Shown in pieces: positions 18,036 to 29,410 of a DNA stretch of 64,000 bases. Both the position numbers and the translations under genes were made by a program. The stretch covers positions 32,984 to 96,983 of the forward strand of contig NZ_AULF01000022.1 in assembly GCF_000425145.1 (NCBI RefSeq). The letters run 5' to 3'. Position 1 is the stretch's first letter. Each line of letters opens with the position of its first letter. The notes under the pieces were generated by a model, which worked only from the letters and a program-made list of their open reading frames with translations, was not told where the DNA came from and ran no database searches. The stretch is from Pedobacter glucosidilyticus DSM 23534 (GTDB lineage: Bacteria; Bacteroidota; Bacteroidia; Sphingobacteriales; Sphingobacteriaceae).

Positions 18036-18989
18036 ATGAAAAAATATACTTATACTGAAAAAAAAGATACTCGCTCTGGCTTTGGCGCCGGATTATTAGA
18101 AGCTGGTAGAAAAAACGAAAATATTGTTGCGCTTTGTGCTGATTTAATTGGTTCATTAAAAATGGGAGATTTCCAAAAAGAATTCCCTGATAGATTTGTA
18201 CAAGTTGGTATTGCAGAAGCTAACATGATTGGTATTGCTGCAGGTATGACTATAGGTGGCAAAATTCCTTTTACCGGAACGTTTGCTAACTTTTCTACAG
18301 GAAGAGTTTACGACCAGATTAGACAATCTGTAGCTTATTCAGATAAAAATGTAAAAATTTGTGCTTCTCATGCCGGTTTAACTTTAGGAGAAGACGGTGC
18401 TACACACCAAATTCTTGAGGATATTGGTATGATGAAAATGTTACCAGGAATGACAGTTATCAATCCTTGTGACTATAACCAAACAAAAGCCGCTACTTTA
18501 GCTATAGCAGAACACGAAGGTCCTGTTTATTTACGTTTTGGTCGTCCTGTAATTCCTGTATTTACCCCTGCCGACCAAAAGTTTGAAATTGGTAAAGCTT
18601 GGATAGTTAATGAAGGTACTGATGTAACCATTATTGCAACAGGCCATTTAGTATGGGAAGCTATTTTAGCTGGCGAGAAATTGGCTGAAGAAGGTATTAA
18701 TGCTGAAATCATCAATATACACACTATTAAACCGCTAGATGAAGAGGCTATTTTAAATTCAGTTAAAAAAACAGGCTGTATTGTAACTTGTGAAGAACAT
18801 AACAGATACGGTGGTTTAGGAGAAAGTGTAGCACAACTTTTAGCAACACAACTACCAACGCCTCAAGAATTTGTTGCGGTTAATGATACTTTCGGCGAAA
18901 GCGGAACACCAGCAGACTTAATGAAAAAATACGGATTAGATAGCACTAACATTATTGAAGCTGCTAAGAAAGTAATGAAGAGAAAATAA
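18036..18989 (+). CDS. Transketolase, C-terminal (pyrimidine and C-terminal domain) subunit
   Basis: The second half of transketolase, 317 residues. E61 in VGIAEANMIGIAAG is the Glu that activates the thiamine diphosphate cofactor. The LGEDGATHQ segment follows, with a His expected to contact substrate. The last 130 residues form the transketolase C-terminal domain (VTIIATGHLVWEAILAG). It must assemble with the N-terminal subunit encoded just upstream to complete the active site at the dimer interface. No other gene separates it from the terminator. Confidence 0.93.
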   Translation: MKKYTYTEKKDTRSGFGAGLLEAGRKNENIVALCADLIGSLKMGDFQKEFPDRFVQVGIAEANMIGIAAGMTIGGKIPFTGTFANFSTGRVYDQIRQSVAYSDKNVKICASHAGLTLGEDGATHQILEDIGMMKMLPGMTVINPCDYNQTKAATLAIAEHEGPVYLRFGRPVIPVFTPADQKFEIGKAWIVNEGTDVTIIATGHLVWEAILAGEKLAEEGINAEIINIHTIKPLDEEAILNSVKKTGCIVTCEEHNRYGGLGESVAQLLATQLPTPQEFVAVNDTFGESGTPADLMKKYGLDSTNIIEAAKKVMKRK

Positions 18990-19008
18990 TCTTCAAAACA
19001 TATTATTT

Positions 19009-19036
19009 AAAAGCCGAAGTTATGCTTCGGCTTTTT
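19009..19036 (+). terminator. Intrinsic terminator after the transketolase genes
   Basis: The stem AAAAGCCGAAG / CTTCGGCTTTT with a 5-base loop ends in a T-tract. A TATATTTG element (19036-19043) follows at once, so the next gene's promoter abuts the terminator. Confidence 0.88.
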
Positions 19037-19050
19037 ATATTTGGGTAAAG

Positions 19051-19599
19051 ATGCAAATAGAGGATTCAGAAATATTAGAAAAGTTTAATAATCCGCAAAC
19101 TCAAGAATTGGGTTTTAAACTGCTATTGAATAAGTACCAACAAAAAATCTATTGGCATATACGTAGAATTGTTATCGAACACGAGGATGCAGATGATGTT
19201 GTACAAGACGTGTTTATTAAAGTATGGAAAAATTTAGCTGCTTTTCGCCAAGATTCTCAACTCTATACATGGCTTTACAGAATTGCTACTAATGAAAGTA
19301 TCACATTTTTAAACAAAAAGAAAACCAAATTCAACTCATCTTTTGAAGAACTATCAGAGAAATTAAGCGAAAGTTTAAACGATGATAATTACTTTACCGG
19401 AGATCAAATACAAAAAAAACTACAAAAAGCATTGTTAAAACTTCCAGAAAAACAAAGATTAGTTTTTAATATGAAGTATTATGATGATTTAAAATTTCAA
19501 GAAATATCAGACATTTTGGGGACTAGCGTAGGTGCTTTAAAGGCTTCTTATCACCTTGCTGTTAAAAAGATAGAACAATTTTTATTAGCATCAGATTAA
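19051..19599 (+). CDS. ECF-type RNA polymerase sigma factor
   Basis: A 182-residue extracytoplasmic-function sigma factor. Region 2 carries the EDADDVVQDVFIKVWKNL helix that binds the core polymerase and the -10 element. Region 4 is the C-terminal helix-turn-helix LKFQEISDILGTSVGALKAS. The linker between them is short, as in all ECF factors. A TATATTTG element ends seven bases before the start codon. It heads a three-gene unit with a single-pass membrane protein and a small periplasmic protein. That order suggests a membrane-linked sensor set controlling the factor. Confidence 0.9.
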   Translation: MQIEDSEILEKFNNPQTQELGFKLLLNKYQQKIYWHIRRIVIEHEDADDVVQDVFIKVWKNLAAFRQDSQLYTWLYRIATNESITFLNKKKTKFNSSFEELSEKLSESLNDDNYFTGDQIQKKLQKALLKLPEKQRLVFNMKYYDDLKFQEISDILGTSVGALKASYHLAVKKIEQFLLASD

Positions 19600-19630
19600 A
19601 CCTTCGTTAAAAAAAACAATCATTAAGAGT

Positions 19631-20203
19631 ATGGACAGAGAGGAAAATAAGGAAAGAGAAATAGATAGCACCTTTTTGAATGATGATTTAAAAAGAAACC
19701 CTTTTACCGTAGATAAAAATTATTTTAACCAACTACAAGAAGGTATTCTTGCCCAAATAAAACTATCAGCTATAAATAAAGCCGATTTTAGTATACCTGA
19801 AACTTACCAAGAGAATCTTACACAAAAATTGTTAAGTGAAGTTAAATTAGCAGGCCTAAAACAAGAAAGTTCTGACTTATTTAAAGTTCCTACGCATTAC
19901 TTTGAAGTACTTGAAGAGCAAATCATATCTAGATCAGTAGATAAAAAAACCAAAATATTTAAATTAAATATCATTAAATATGCTTCTGCTGCGGTAGTTT
20001 TGCTAGCTATAAGTTTTGGTATTTATTTAAATTATCCAGACAATCAAACCGTAGATCATCAATTATCTACCATTCCTGACGAGGAGATTATTAATTATTT
20101 AAAATTCCATTCTGATGCTAATGATGTAAACTTAATGATAGAAAATTTAGATGATGTTGCTACCTTTGAAAGCGATTTATATCAGGATATAAATCAGGAA
20201 TAA
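19631..20203 (+). CDS. Single-pass membrane protein, possible anti-sigma factor
   Basis: A 190-residue protein with about 113 polar residues, one membrane helix (YASAAVVLLAISFGIYL, about 116-134) and a 55-residue acidic C-terminal part. No zinc-binding HxxxCxxC anti-sigma motif is present and no family is recognised. Position directly after an ECF sigma gene (31 bases) and its topology (cytosolic N-terminal part, one helix, extracytoplasmic tail) are those of an anti-sigma factor. That function is inferred from context only. Two LPxxY/IPETY-like segments in the cytosolic part may be an internal repeat. Confidence 0.6.
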   Translation: MDREENKEREIDSTFLNDDLKRNPFTVDKNYFNQLQEGILAQIKLSAINKADFSIPETYQENLTQKLLSEVKLAGLKQESSDLFKVPTHYFEVLEEQIISRSVDKKTKIFKLNIIKYASAAVVLLAISFGIYLNYPDNQTVDHQLSTIPDEEIINYLKFHSDANDVNLMIENLDDVATFESDLYQDINQE

Positions 20204-20217
20204 GTAATTAACAAAAC

Positions 20218-20631
20218 ATGAAAAAGCTTTTATATATCATCTTTATTTTACTTTTTGTAGTTTCTGTTAATGCTATTCAGGCACAAACTCCACAAAAAAA
20301 AGGAGAAAGAATTGAAGCTCTAAAAATTGAATTTGTTTTAAAAAAGCTAGAACTTAATGATGAAGACTCTAAAAGTTTTGCTTTTATGTATAAGTCTTAT
20401 TTACAAGAGGTTAACCTTCTTCTTCGCCAGAAAAGAGAGGCTAGAGAAATCAATAAAAATAATCCTCAAAAACTTGTTGATGATGATTTTTATTATGATG
20501 AAAAAATGTTTCAGCTAAAAAAGCAATACAGAAAAAGATTTCAACAAGTTTTATCTCCAGAACAAATTAAAACGCTTTACATTGCAGAAAGAGAGTTTAG
20601 AGAAGAACTCATTAAACATTTGAAAAAGTAA
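20218..20631 (+). CDS. Small periplasmic Spy/CpxP-like protein of the ECF operon
   Basis: A 137-residue exported protein with a signal peptide ending NAIQAQ. The rest is helical and very rich in Lys, Glu and Arg, with a segment YRKRFQQVLSPEQIKTLY of the kind seen in Spy/CpxP and sensor proteins linked to ECF factors. It lies 14 bases after the membrane protein gene. By analogy it may sense envelope damage or chaperone unfolded proteins; the sequence alone does not prove that. The gene is last in the three-gene unit. Confidence 0.65.
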   Translation: MKKLLYIIFILLFVVSVNAIQAQTPQKKGERIEALKIEFVLKKLELNDEDSKSFAFMYKSYLQEVNLLLRQKREAREINKNNPQKLVDDDFYYDEKMFQLKKQYRKRFQQVLSPEQIKTLYIAEREFREELIKHLKK

Positions 20632-20670
20632 ATAGCTTTATGCTGCTTAATAATATGTTTATATTTGAAC

Positions 20671-21861
20671 ATGTTAAGCCAAAAGCAATTATTCTTACTT
20701 AATACAGCGCAAACTTCTGATTTTCCTCGCTTATTAGAAATAGAAAAAGCAGAAGGAATTTACCTTTATGACACCCAAGGAAAAGCGCATATAGACCTTG
20801 TTTCTGGTTTTGCTGTTAGCAATTTAGGGCATCGCCACCCAAAAGTAATTGATGCTATCAAAAACCAGCTAGATAAATACATGCACTTAACTGTTTATGG
20901 CGAGTTTGTACAAACACCACAAGTTAAATTTGCTAGCCAACTAGCTGCTGTTTTACCTAAGCCGTTATCATCAGTTTACTTTACAAATTCTGGAGCAGAG
21001 GCTACTGAAGGTGCCTTAAAACTAGCTAAAAGATTTACTAACCGAACAGAAATTATTGCATTTAAAAATTCTTACCATGGCAGTACACACGGCGCTTTAA
21101 GCGTTATGGGGAATGAATATTACAAACAAGCTTATCGCCCATTATTACCAGATATACGTTTTATAGAACTTAATCAAAAACAACAAATCAATCAAATCAC
21201 TACAAAAACAGCAGCCGTTATATTAGAAACCATACAAGGTGAAGCTGGAATTAGAGTTCCAGATAAAGAGTATATCCAAGCTTTAAGAGCCAAATGTAAT
21301 GAAACCGGAACCTTACTTATTCTTGATGAAATACAAACAGGTTTTGGTAGAACAGGAAAACTTTTTGCGTTTGAGCATTTTAATATTAACCCTGATATTT
21401 TGCTATTAGCTAAGGGAATGGGTGGTGGTATGCCTATTGGAGCTTTTATTGCTTCAAAAGAAGTTATGGATAGCATCAAAGCTAACCCCATTCTTGGGCA
21501 TATTACAACTTTTGGGGGGCATCCAGTAAGTTGTGCCGCTGGTTTAGCAAGTTTAGAAACTATTTTGAACGAAGGTTATATTCATCATGTAAAAGAAAAA
21601 GAAAATCTATTTAGACAACTCTTAAAACATCCTAAAATAAAAGAAATCAGAGGATTGGGTTTTATGCTAGCTATCCAACTTCATAGCTTTAAACAAGTAG
21701 AACAAGTGAGTTCAAAATGTATTGAAAAAGGTATTATCATAGATTGGTTTTTACATTGTGATACCGCAATGAGGATTGCTCCACCTTTAATTATCACTAA
21801 TGAACAAATTAAAACAGCATGTGAAATTATTCTACAAGTTATAGATGAAGTAGAAGAATAA
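20671..21861 (+). CDS. Class III pyridoxal-phosphate aminotransferase
   Basis: A cytosolic fold-type I aminotransferase of 396 residues from the ATG at 20671. An in-frame TTG two codons earlier lies inside a TAnnTTTG element, so I reject it. The PLP lysine is K248 in LLLAKGMGGGMP, and D219 in LDEIQTGFGRTG contacts the cofactor ring nitrogen. The protein resembles acetylornithine/ornithine or 4-aminobutyrate aminotransferases, but key substrate residues cannot be assigned by eye and no arginine genes are adjacent. It is not clearly part of the ECF operon, although only 39 bases separate them. Confidence 0.87.
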   Translation: MLSQKQLFLLNTAQTSDFPRLLEIEKAEGIYLYDTQGKAHIDLVSGFAVSNLGHRHPKVIDAIKNQLDKYMHLTVYGEFVQTPQVKFASQLAAVLPKPLSSVYFTNSGAEATEGALKLAKRFTNRTEIIAFKNSYHGSTHGALSVMGNEYYKQAYRPLLPDIRFIELNQKQQINQITTKTAAVILETIQGEAGIRVPDKEYIQALRAKCNETGTLLILDEIQTGFGRTGKLFAFEHFNINPDILLLAKGMGGGMPIGAFIASKEVMDSIKANPILGHITTFGGHPVSCAAGLASLETILNEGYIHHVKEKENLFRQLLKHPKIKEIRGLGFMLAIQLHSFKQVEQVSSKCIEKGIIIDWFLHCDTAMRIAPPLIITNEQIKTACEIILQVIDEVEE

Positions 21862-21911
21862 AGCAGTAAGCTTAAATTTTTGGAAGCATTTTTGCGGCTA
21901 TTCATCCATAT

Positions 21912-22742
21912 ATGGAATACCTTTTAGATGCAAAAGAGTTCTTTATTGCCCGAGGGGCAGATATTGTTCTCACCTTGATTAAAGCTTTACTACTTTTAAT
22001 TATTGGCTGGCAAGTTGTTAAATTTTTATCCAGAACGTTTAAAAACATCATCATAAAAAAAGGCGTTGAGCCCTCTTTGCAAGTATTTTTAAGTAGCCTG
22101 ATTCATAACGCTCTAATCATTTTACTCATTTTAACGGTACTTTCTACTTTAGGTGTAGAAATGACATCTTTTATAGCCATACTTGGTGCCGCAGGCTTAG
22201 CGATAGGTTTAGCCTTACAAGGTAGTTTATCTAATTTTGCTGGTGGTATTTTAATTTTGCTGATTAAACCTTTTAAAGTTACAGATGTGATTGAAGCACA
22301 AGGTGTTATTGGCTCCGTATCAGAAATACAAATTTTCCACACGGTATTAAAAACATTTGATAATAAAACAATTATCATCCCAAATGGACCACTTTATAAC
22401 GATGTGATTATCAATTACACAACAGAAGCAAACCGTACTGTAGAGTGGATTTTTGGTATAGGCTATAACGATGATATAGACAAGGTTAAAAGTATTATCA
22501 AAGAGGTTATTTTTACTGATAAAAGAGTCATCAATAAAGACAACCCTTACATTTATGTTGGCGCTTTGGCAGACAATTCTGTAAATCTTAAAGTTAGAGC
22601 TGTGGTAGAAAACAATTTATATTGGGATGTTTACCAAGATAAATTAGAAGAAATTAAGAAAGCATTTGATAAAGAGGGCATTACTATACCGTTTCCACAA
22701 AGAGACTTATACTTGCATCATGTTAACAAAACCAATGCTTGA
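21912..22742 (+). CDS. MscS-type mechanosensitive channel
   Basis: A 276-residue inner-membrane channel that opens under membrane tension and releases solutes on osmotic downshift. About three membrane helices (20-45, 60-85, 90-115) are followed by the pore-lining Gly/Ala-rich TM3 (LGAAGLAIGLALQGSLSNFAGG). A cytosolic beta/alpha vestibule follows (PFKVTDVIEAQGVIGSVSEI). Size equals that of classic MscS. The stop directly abuts that of the convergent DUF58 gene, with no terminator between them. Confidence 0.92.
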   Translation: MEYLLDAKEFFIARGADIVLTLIKALLLLIIGWQVVKFLSRTFKNIIIKKGVEPSLQVFLSSLIHNALIILLILTVLSTLGVEMTSFIAILGAAGLAIGLALQGSLSNFAGGILILLIKPFKVTDVIEAQGVIGSVSEIQIFHTVLKTFDNKTIIIPNGPLYNDVIINYTTEANRTVEWIFGIGYNDDIDKVKSIIKEVIFTDKRVINKDNPYIYVGALADNSVNLKVRAVVENNLYWDVYQDKLEEIKKAFDKEGITIPFPQRDLYLHHVNKTNA

Positions 22743-23666
22743 TTATAGCATTTTGTTTCTTTTAAGTAACCAAGCCTGCAGTGTATGAAAATAACCTTGC
22801 GTTAGACTTGTATTAAGATAATCAATTTTATATTGCCCGCATTTTAGTGCTATTTCTCTCCGGAAATGTTGCATCTTTTGCAGATAAATTTCTGCATAAT
22901 CTTTAGGGTTAAGCTTAAATTCTTCACCAGTTTCAATATCAATAAAATGGTGCGGTCTATTATCAAAATCGAAATTAAGCTCATGTTTATCATCTGCAAC
23001 ATTGAAAATTATAACTTCATGCTTATTATATTTTAGATGTTGTAAAGCAGCAAATATGCGGTCTAAATCCTCATTATGCAGGAAATTTTCGAACAAATCT
23101 GAAAATAAAATTATCATAGAACGCTTTGGTATTTGATCTGCAACGGCATGTAAATTTTTAACTAACTGCGTTTTTCTTTGTGTAGCTTTTTGTTGCAGGT
23201 ATTTCTCTAACTCGTGGTAAATATATTTTTGATGCACTGGAGTAGATTTTGCTGGAGTATGAAGCTCTATATCCTCTGCAAAAACAGTTAATCCAAAAGA
23301 ATCTCTTTGTCTTTTTAATAAGTTGATGATACAAGCAGCAGACATAACCGAAAACTGAAACTTATTTATATCTTGCTGGGGGTAATACATAGAAGATGAT
23401 GCATCAATTAAAATTTGACAACGCAGATTAGTTTCTTCCTCAAACTTCTTTGTAAAATATCTATCTGTTCTGGCAAACAACTTCCAATCGATATTCTTAA
23501 CAGAATCTCCGGCATTGTAAAGCCTATGTTCGGCAAATTCTACAGAAAAACCATGAAAAGGGCTTTTATGCAACCCTGTCACAAAACCTTCTACAACTTG
23601 GTTAGCTAAAATTTCTAAGTTACCAAAAGTCAATAAATCTTGCTGTTTAATCTCTTGAATTGCCAT
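22743..23666 (-). CDS. DUF58 domain protein with vWA-like fold
   Basis: A 307-residue cytosolic protein. The DUF58 signature is YNAGDSVKNIDWKLFART (about 50-67), followed by a MIDAS-like D88-A-S90-S-S92 in QILIDASSSM, which suggests a metal-binding von Willebrand A fold. In Bacteroidota such proteins usually work with a MoxR AAA ATPase as a chaperone pair for envelope or oxidative-stress proteins. No moxR or bat genes are adjacent here, so the partner must be elsewhere. The spacer to gyrB (about 230 bases) holds AT-rich sequence and the gyrB promoter. Confidence 0.85.
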   Translation of the reverse strand: MAIQEIKQQDLLTFGNLEILANQVVEGFVTGLHKSPFHGFSVEFAEHRLYNAGDSVKNIDWKLFARTDRYFTKKFEEETNLRCQILIDASSSMYYPQQDINKFQFSVMSAACIINLLKRQRDSFGLTVFAEDIELHTPAKSTPVHQKYIYHELEKYLQQKATQRKTQLVKNLHAVADQIPKRSMIILFSDLFENFLHNEDLDRIFAALQHLKYNKHEVIIFNVADDKHELNFDFDNRPHHFIDIETGEEFKLNPKDYAEIYLQKMQHFRREIALKCGQYKIDYLNTSLTQGYFHTLQAWLLKRNKML

Positions 23667-23872
23667 CTTTAAAACTAGTGCTTTTATCTAAAATAAGCGT
23701 TAATTTTCAGGATATATTTTAACATCACCTTTCAAAAAAATCACCCTTAAACAAGTGGATAATTTTCATTTAAAAAATCACACATAAAAAACTGAAAATC
23801 AAATATTTAACATCAAAAACTAAACTACTTTTTATTTATCCACATTATCAATAAAATTCGGTTAAAAAAGCT

Positions 23873-23880
23873 TATTTTTG
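23873..23880 (+). promoter_or_regulatory. Probable -7 element of gyrB
   Basis: TATTTTTG matches TAnnTTTG and lies 20 bases before the gyrB start. No clear TTG was found at the -33 distance, so this rests on the -7 element alone. Confidence 0.35.
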
Positions 23881-23897
23881 ATTTATTACTAATTTAA

Positions 23898-25859
<1,962 letters not shown>

Positions 25860-25882
25860 TTAAAACATATTAACATAAAAAT

Positions 25883-25923
25883 AAAATCCCCAATTGCAGA
25901 TATAAGCTAATCGGGGATTTTTT
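25883..25923 (+). terminator. Intrinsic terminator of gyrB
   Basis: The arms AAAATCCCC and GGGGATTTT, separated by about 21 bases, run into a T-tract. Because the arms are A/T flanked, it can also serve the convergent trhO gene. Confidence 0.8.
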
Positions 25924-25943
25924 ATAATCACTATTTCCTATAG

Positions 25944-26897
25944 TTAAGCATTTGCCAGTTCTACTTTTTTCTTATTTACAGGTTGAGGAACTTTTACATA
26001 ATAACCAGTACCATCATAAGGGCGCTTACGCGGATGTTCTTTGCATGCTGTAGAACAAGCACCATCTAATTCCCATCCACATTCATCGCATTGAGTAAAG
26101 TGCTCATTACATTCTGGATTGGCACAGTTAATCATTTTAGGTGTAGTTTTGCCACAATTTCTACAAGTAGAAACCACCACTGGGTTAACCGAGTTTACAT
26201 CAACTGCTATACGGTTATCAAAAACATAACATTTACCTTCAAAATCTTTACCGCCGGCTTCTTTACCATATTTAATAATACCTCCATGTAATTGGTAAAC
26301 ATCTTTAAAACCTTCATGTAGCAATAAAGCAGAAGCCTTCTCGCATTTGATACCGCCAGTACAATAAGTTAGTATTTTTTTGTCTTTATATTGTGCCAGT
26401 TCATTTATCATGGCAGGGAAATCTCTAAAATTATCAATATCTAAAGTGATAGCATTTTTAAACTTACCTAAGTTATGTTCATAATTAGAACGAACATCTA
26501 GAATAACCACATCATCACGGTCTTTCATTTCCATGAATTCTTTTGGTTCTAAATGCTTTCCTGTTTTCTTAGTAGGATCTATAACGTTAGGGTCTTTTAA
26601 TCCAGAATGTACAATTTCCGACTTATAACGGCAATGCATCTTCATGAAAGAAGGCTCGTCAACATCGTCAATCTTAAATTCTGTAGCATTAAAACGACCA
26701 TCAGCATAAACATAATCCATATAAGCTTTACATTGCTCACGTGTGCCCGATACTGTTCCGTTTAATCCTTCATCCGCAATGATAATTCTGCCGGTTAAGC
26801 CTAAATCTTTACAAAATTTTAGATGATCTGCTGCGTACTGCTCCGCATCCTGGATGTGGCTATAACAGTAATAAAGAAGTGTTTGGTATGCTTTCAT
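25944..26897 (-). CDS. trhO: tRNA uridine(34) hydroxylase TrhO (YceA-like rhodanese)
   Basis: A 317-residue cytosolic enzyme that hydroxylates uridine 34 in certain tRNAs in an oxygen-dependent reaction. The N-terminal ferredoxin-like domain holds ADEGLNGTVSG (about 41-51). A rhodanese domain follows with the active-site loop C179-TGGIKC185-EKA. The C-terminal 60 residues have many paired cysteines (CRNCGK, CANPEC, CDECG, CSTAC), a zinc-binding tail common in this phylum. It stands alone. The family assignment is strong; the tRNA substrates are known from E. coli work. Confidence 0.92.
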   Translation of the reverse strand: MKAYQTLLYYCYSHIQDAEQYAADHLKFCKDLGLTGRIIIADEGLNGTVSGTREQCKAYMDYVYADGRFNATEFKIDDVDEPSFMKMHCRYKSEIVHSGLKDPNVIDPTKKTGKHLEPKEFMEMKDRDDVVILDVRSNYEHNLGKFKNAITLDIDNFRDFPAMINELAQYKDKKILTYCTGGIKCEKASALLLHEGFKDVYQLHGGIIKYGKEAGGKDFEGKCYVFDNRIAVDVNSVNPVVVSTCRNCGKTTPKMINCANPECNEHFTQCDECGWELDGACSTACKEHPRKRPYDGTGYYVKVPQPVNKKKVELANA

Positions 26898-27002
26898 GAT
26901 TCATTGATACTGCTGTAAACAGTGTTAAATGAGCTGCAAATGTATGTTTTTTAGGGAGATTATAAAAATGATATACAACACAAATAATAGCTATTTAAAT
27001 AA

Positions 27003-29183
27003 TTAAAAAGAATAAGCCAGTTTAAATCCTTGATTTAATCGCCCGTTTTCGCCGAAAGAGATAGCATAATCTGCTCTTACAGTTAATCGGCTTAAGCCGA
27101 TATAAAATTCATAATAACTACCTCTATCTGGGCTTCCTAAATAAGCTGCACCGGCCAGTTCTTGAAGTTTTAATTTGCGTAATAATGGCAATCTTCCAAT
27201 GAATTTTGAGTTGAAATTATGCTCGTAGTGGGCCTCAATAAATTGTTTATCAGTGCTATAAGCATAAAAATCAAGAAAGTGGAAACTTTTTAAGTTACTA
27301 TTAAATACCAAGGCATTGTTACCCAAAAAGTGCTTCCAATCTGGATAATAATTGATTCTATTATTTAAAAATTTCCCTGTTGAAAAAGAAAATGATGAGA
27401 AACCCCATAAACCTAAATCTAAGCGTTCTTGCTGTATCTCCAATTCAACAAAATCATAATCAGTTTCAGAACCTAATATATTTGGAATACCCTTGCGGTA
27501 AGAAAGAATTAGCCTTGGGTTTTTGGGTATCTGATAAATTTTGATGCCCTCTTTAGTAATGTATTGATGATTAAAATTATAAATTAAGGAGCCCGAAAGC
27601 CTAAAAGTTGTATGATCAGGAAATAGTTTACCGCCAATTATAGGGTCAAAAGGGTTATTTGAGGTAAAGTTTCTTGTTTTAATATCTCTTAACGAATAAT
27701 CATAATTATTAGAAACAGATATATTTTTAGAGAGCTCAACACCTCCAGAGAAATAAAGACCATTTGTAATTTCTCTTCCAGATGATACACTTACATATTC
27801 TTTACGATACAATTTCAAGAAATTTTGCTCAAATAATAAAGTATTTAAAGAGTTATTTAAGGTGCTTAAAGTACCATTAGGATTCAAATCTCGATATGTA
27901 CTTCCTAAACTTAAGTTTACAGCAGCCCTGTTCTTAGGGTCATAAAGCCACGAAAAAGACAAGTCAGAATTAAGCTCATTATTTTTAAAGCCGTATCTAA
28001 TCTCAGGTCTTATTTGCCACGAACTACCATTATAGGCATATTTAATAAACTCAACACCGTATTTTATACCAGGTCCTTCTACTGTATTATAAAATAAAGA
28101 AGGTGCAACAGCATCCATATAAAAAGTATACCTTCTATAAGAGTTTTGAAACTTAAATCTGCTAAAAAGTAAAGGATATAGTCTTTGTTTTAAAGTAAGT
28201 CTATCTAAAGAATCTAGGTACTTTTTTTCTCCTTGACTATTTTTCAAGCTATCATGTTTAAAACTAGCTTTTTGCTCTAAAGAACTAAGTGGAACAGTTC
28301 TTTTATTGATTACATAGTTGTTAGAGTTGCTATCTTGAGCCTGAATTTTAAGTACCTCTAAAGGAGCAAAAGTTTTGGCAAAAACAGTATTGTGCATATA
28401 CTTGTAAGTAGCTACACAAGTGCCACTAAAATAAAAACCTGCTAAATCGCCTTGATAAGTGATTTTTGTTTCTGTAGGATAGTAAGTACTATCAATTTGT
28501 AGTAAGTTTTGTTGTATCTTAATTTGGTTAACAAAACTTATTCCTGCATTATTACCAAGTGTTAAAGACAACTTACAAATTTGTTGAGTATTGATATTTA
28601 TATGGATATAACCATTAAAGGTAGGTGAAAACTTATTTTTAGGGATAATTTTAATAATATCGATTTTAACACCATTCTTATCTATTTCTGTTCTCTCTAA
28701 TTCGTATTTATAAAATTTAAAAGCATTTTTAGCAATAGGAGAAATAAATTTTTTTGGTGTTAAAACTTCTAGTGTAATATAGTCCTTATTAAAATTTAGT
28801 TGTAAATCTGCTGCATGTTTAAACTCCCAGGTTCTATATTTTCCTAAAGTTTTGTACGCTTTAACATCTTCTTTTATCTCTCCTGTTTTAGAAAAATAAA
28901 GCTTTGAACTAGCTTCATAAAGCGACAAAATTTGCTCTTTATTTGATTCCAATTTCAGCAAAGAAGTTACTTTTTTTCCTAAAAACCTTTTGGGTGCTTT
29001 GTTCAATACATGAGAATTTTTAAGATAAGCTTCAGCTTCTAGTGTAAGATAGCTATCAACTTTATTTCTTTCTATTACTTTTTTGATAATACTATCAGCC
29101 ATATTGGTAGCCTTCCATCTTGGATTAGAAAATCCACACAGGTTACTCAACACTAATAATAATATCAATGCACTACTCTTCAT
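27003..29183 (-). CDS. DUF5686-family outer-membrane-associated protein
   Basis: A 726-residue exported protein. The frame is open to 29216, but the ATG at 29183 begins a good signal peptide (MKSSALILLLVLSNLCGFSNP), so I prefer it. The N-terminal third has conserved helical and beta segments (for example RFLGKKVTSLLKLESN). The second half alternates hydrophobic and polar residues like an outer-membrane barrel and ends in F. Most DUF5686 proteins carry an N-terminal carboxypeptidase-regulatory-like domain; none is visible here, so this is the short form. The function is unknown. It stands alone between trhO and pheS. Confidence 0.75.
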   Translation of the reverse strand: MKSSALILLLVLSNLCGFSNPRWKATNMADSIIKKVIERNKVDSYLTLEAEAYLKNSHVLNKAPKRFLGKKVTSLLKLESNKEQILSLYEASSKLYFSKTGEIKEDVKAYKTLGKYRTWEFKHAADLQLNFNKDYITLEVLTPKKFISPIAKNAFKFYKYELERTEIDKNGVKIDIIKIIPKNKFSPTFNGYIHININTQQICKLSLTLGNNAGISFVNQIKIQQNLLQIDSTYYPTETKITYQGDLAGFYFSGTCVATYKYMHNTVFAKTFAPLEVLKIQAQDSNSNNYVINKRTVPLSSLEQKASFKHDSLKNSQGEKKYLDSLDRLTLKQRLYPLLFSRFKFQNSYRRYTFYMDAVAPSLFYNTVEGPGIKYGVEFIKYAYNGSSWQIRPEIRYGFKNNELNSDLSFSWLYDPKNRAAVNLSLGSTYRDLNPNGTLSTLNNSLNTLLFEQNFLKLYRKEYVSVSSGREITNGLYFSGGVELSKNISVSNNYDYSLRDIKTRNFTSNNPFDPIIGGKLFPDHTTFRLSGSLIYNFNHQYITKEGIKIYQIPKNPRLILSYRKGIPNILGSETDYDFVELEIQQERLDLGLWGFSSFSFSTGKFLNNRINYYPDWKHFLGNNALVFNSNLKSFHFLDFYAYSTDKQFIEAHYEHNFNSKFIGRLPLLRKLKLQELAGAAYLGSPDRGSYYEFYIGLSRLTVRADYAISFGENGRLNQGFKLAYSF

Positions 29184-29410
29184 ATTTAGCACAGCCAAAC
29201 AATAATCAATCCGCAAAAGTGTTTTTATTAAATGGTTTTAAAGCCTTAAAGCTAAGTCTACACCACAGCATTCCTCACTACGCTGTACATGCTTAAATAT
29301 AGCATAAACGCTCAAAAAAGAAAAGTCTTACAGTAAAAAACAAAATCATTTTCCTAACAAAAATTTAGTAAAAATATTAGGCCCAATTATTTTTACTAAA
29401 TTTGTAACCT

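Noticed and set aside
17161..18989. Frameshifted transketolase
   Set aside because: Two-polypeptide transketolase is usual in this and other groups; both halves have complete domains and separate starts.
29217..29410. A Phe-codon leader and attenuator in front of pheS, by analogy with E. coli
   Set aside because: No Phe-rich ORF and no terminator hairpin before the start were found in the spacer.
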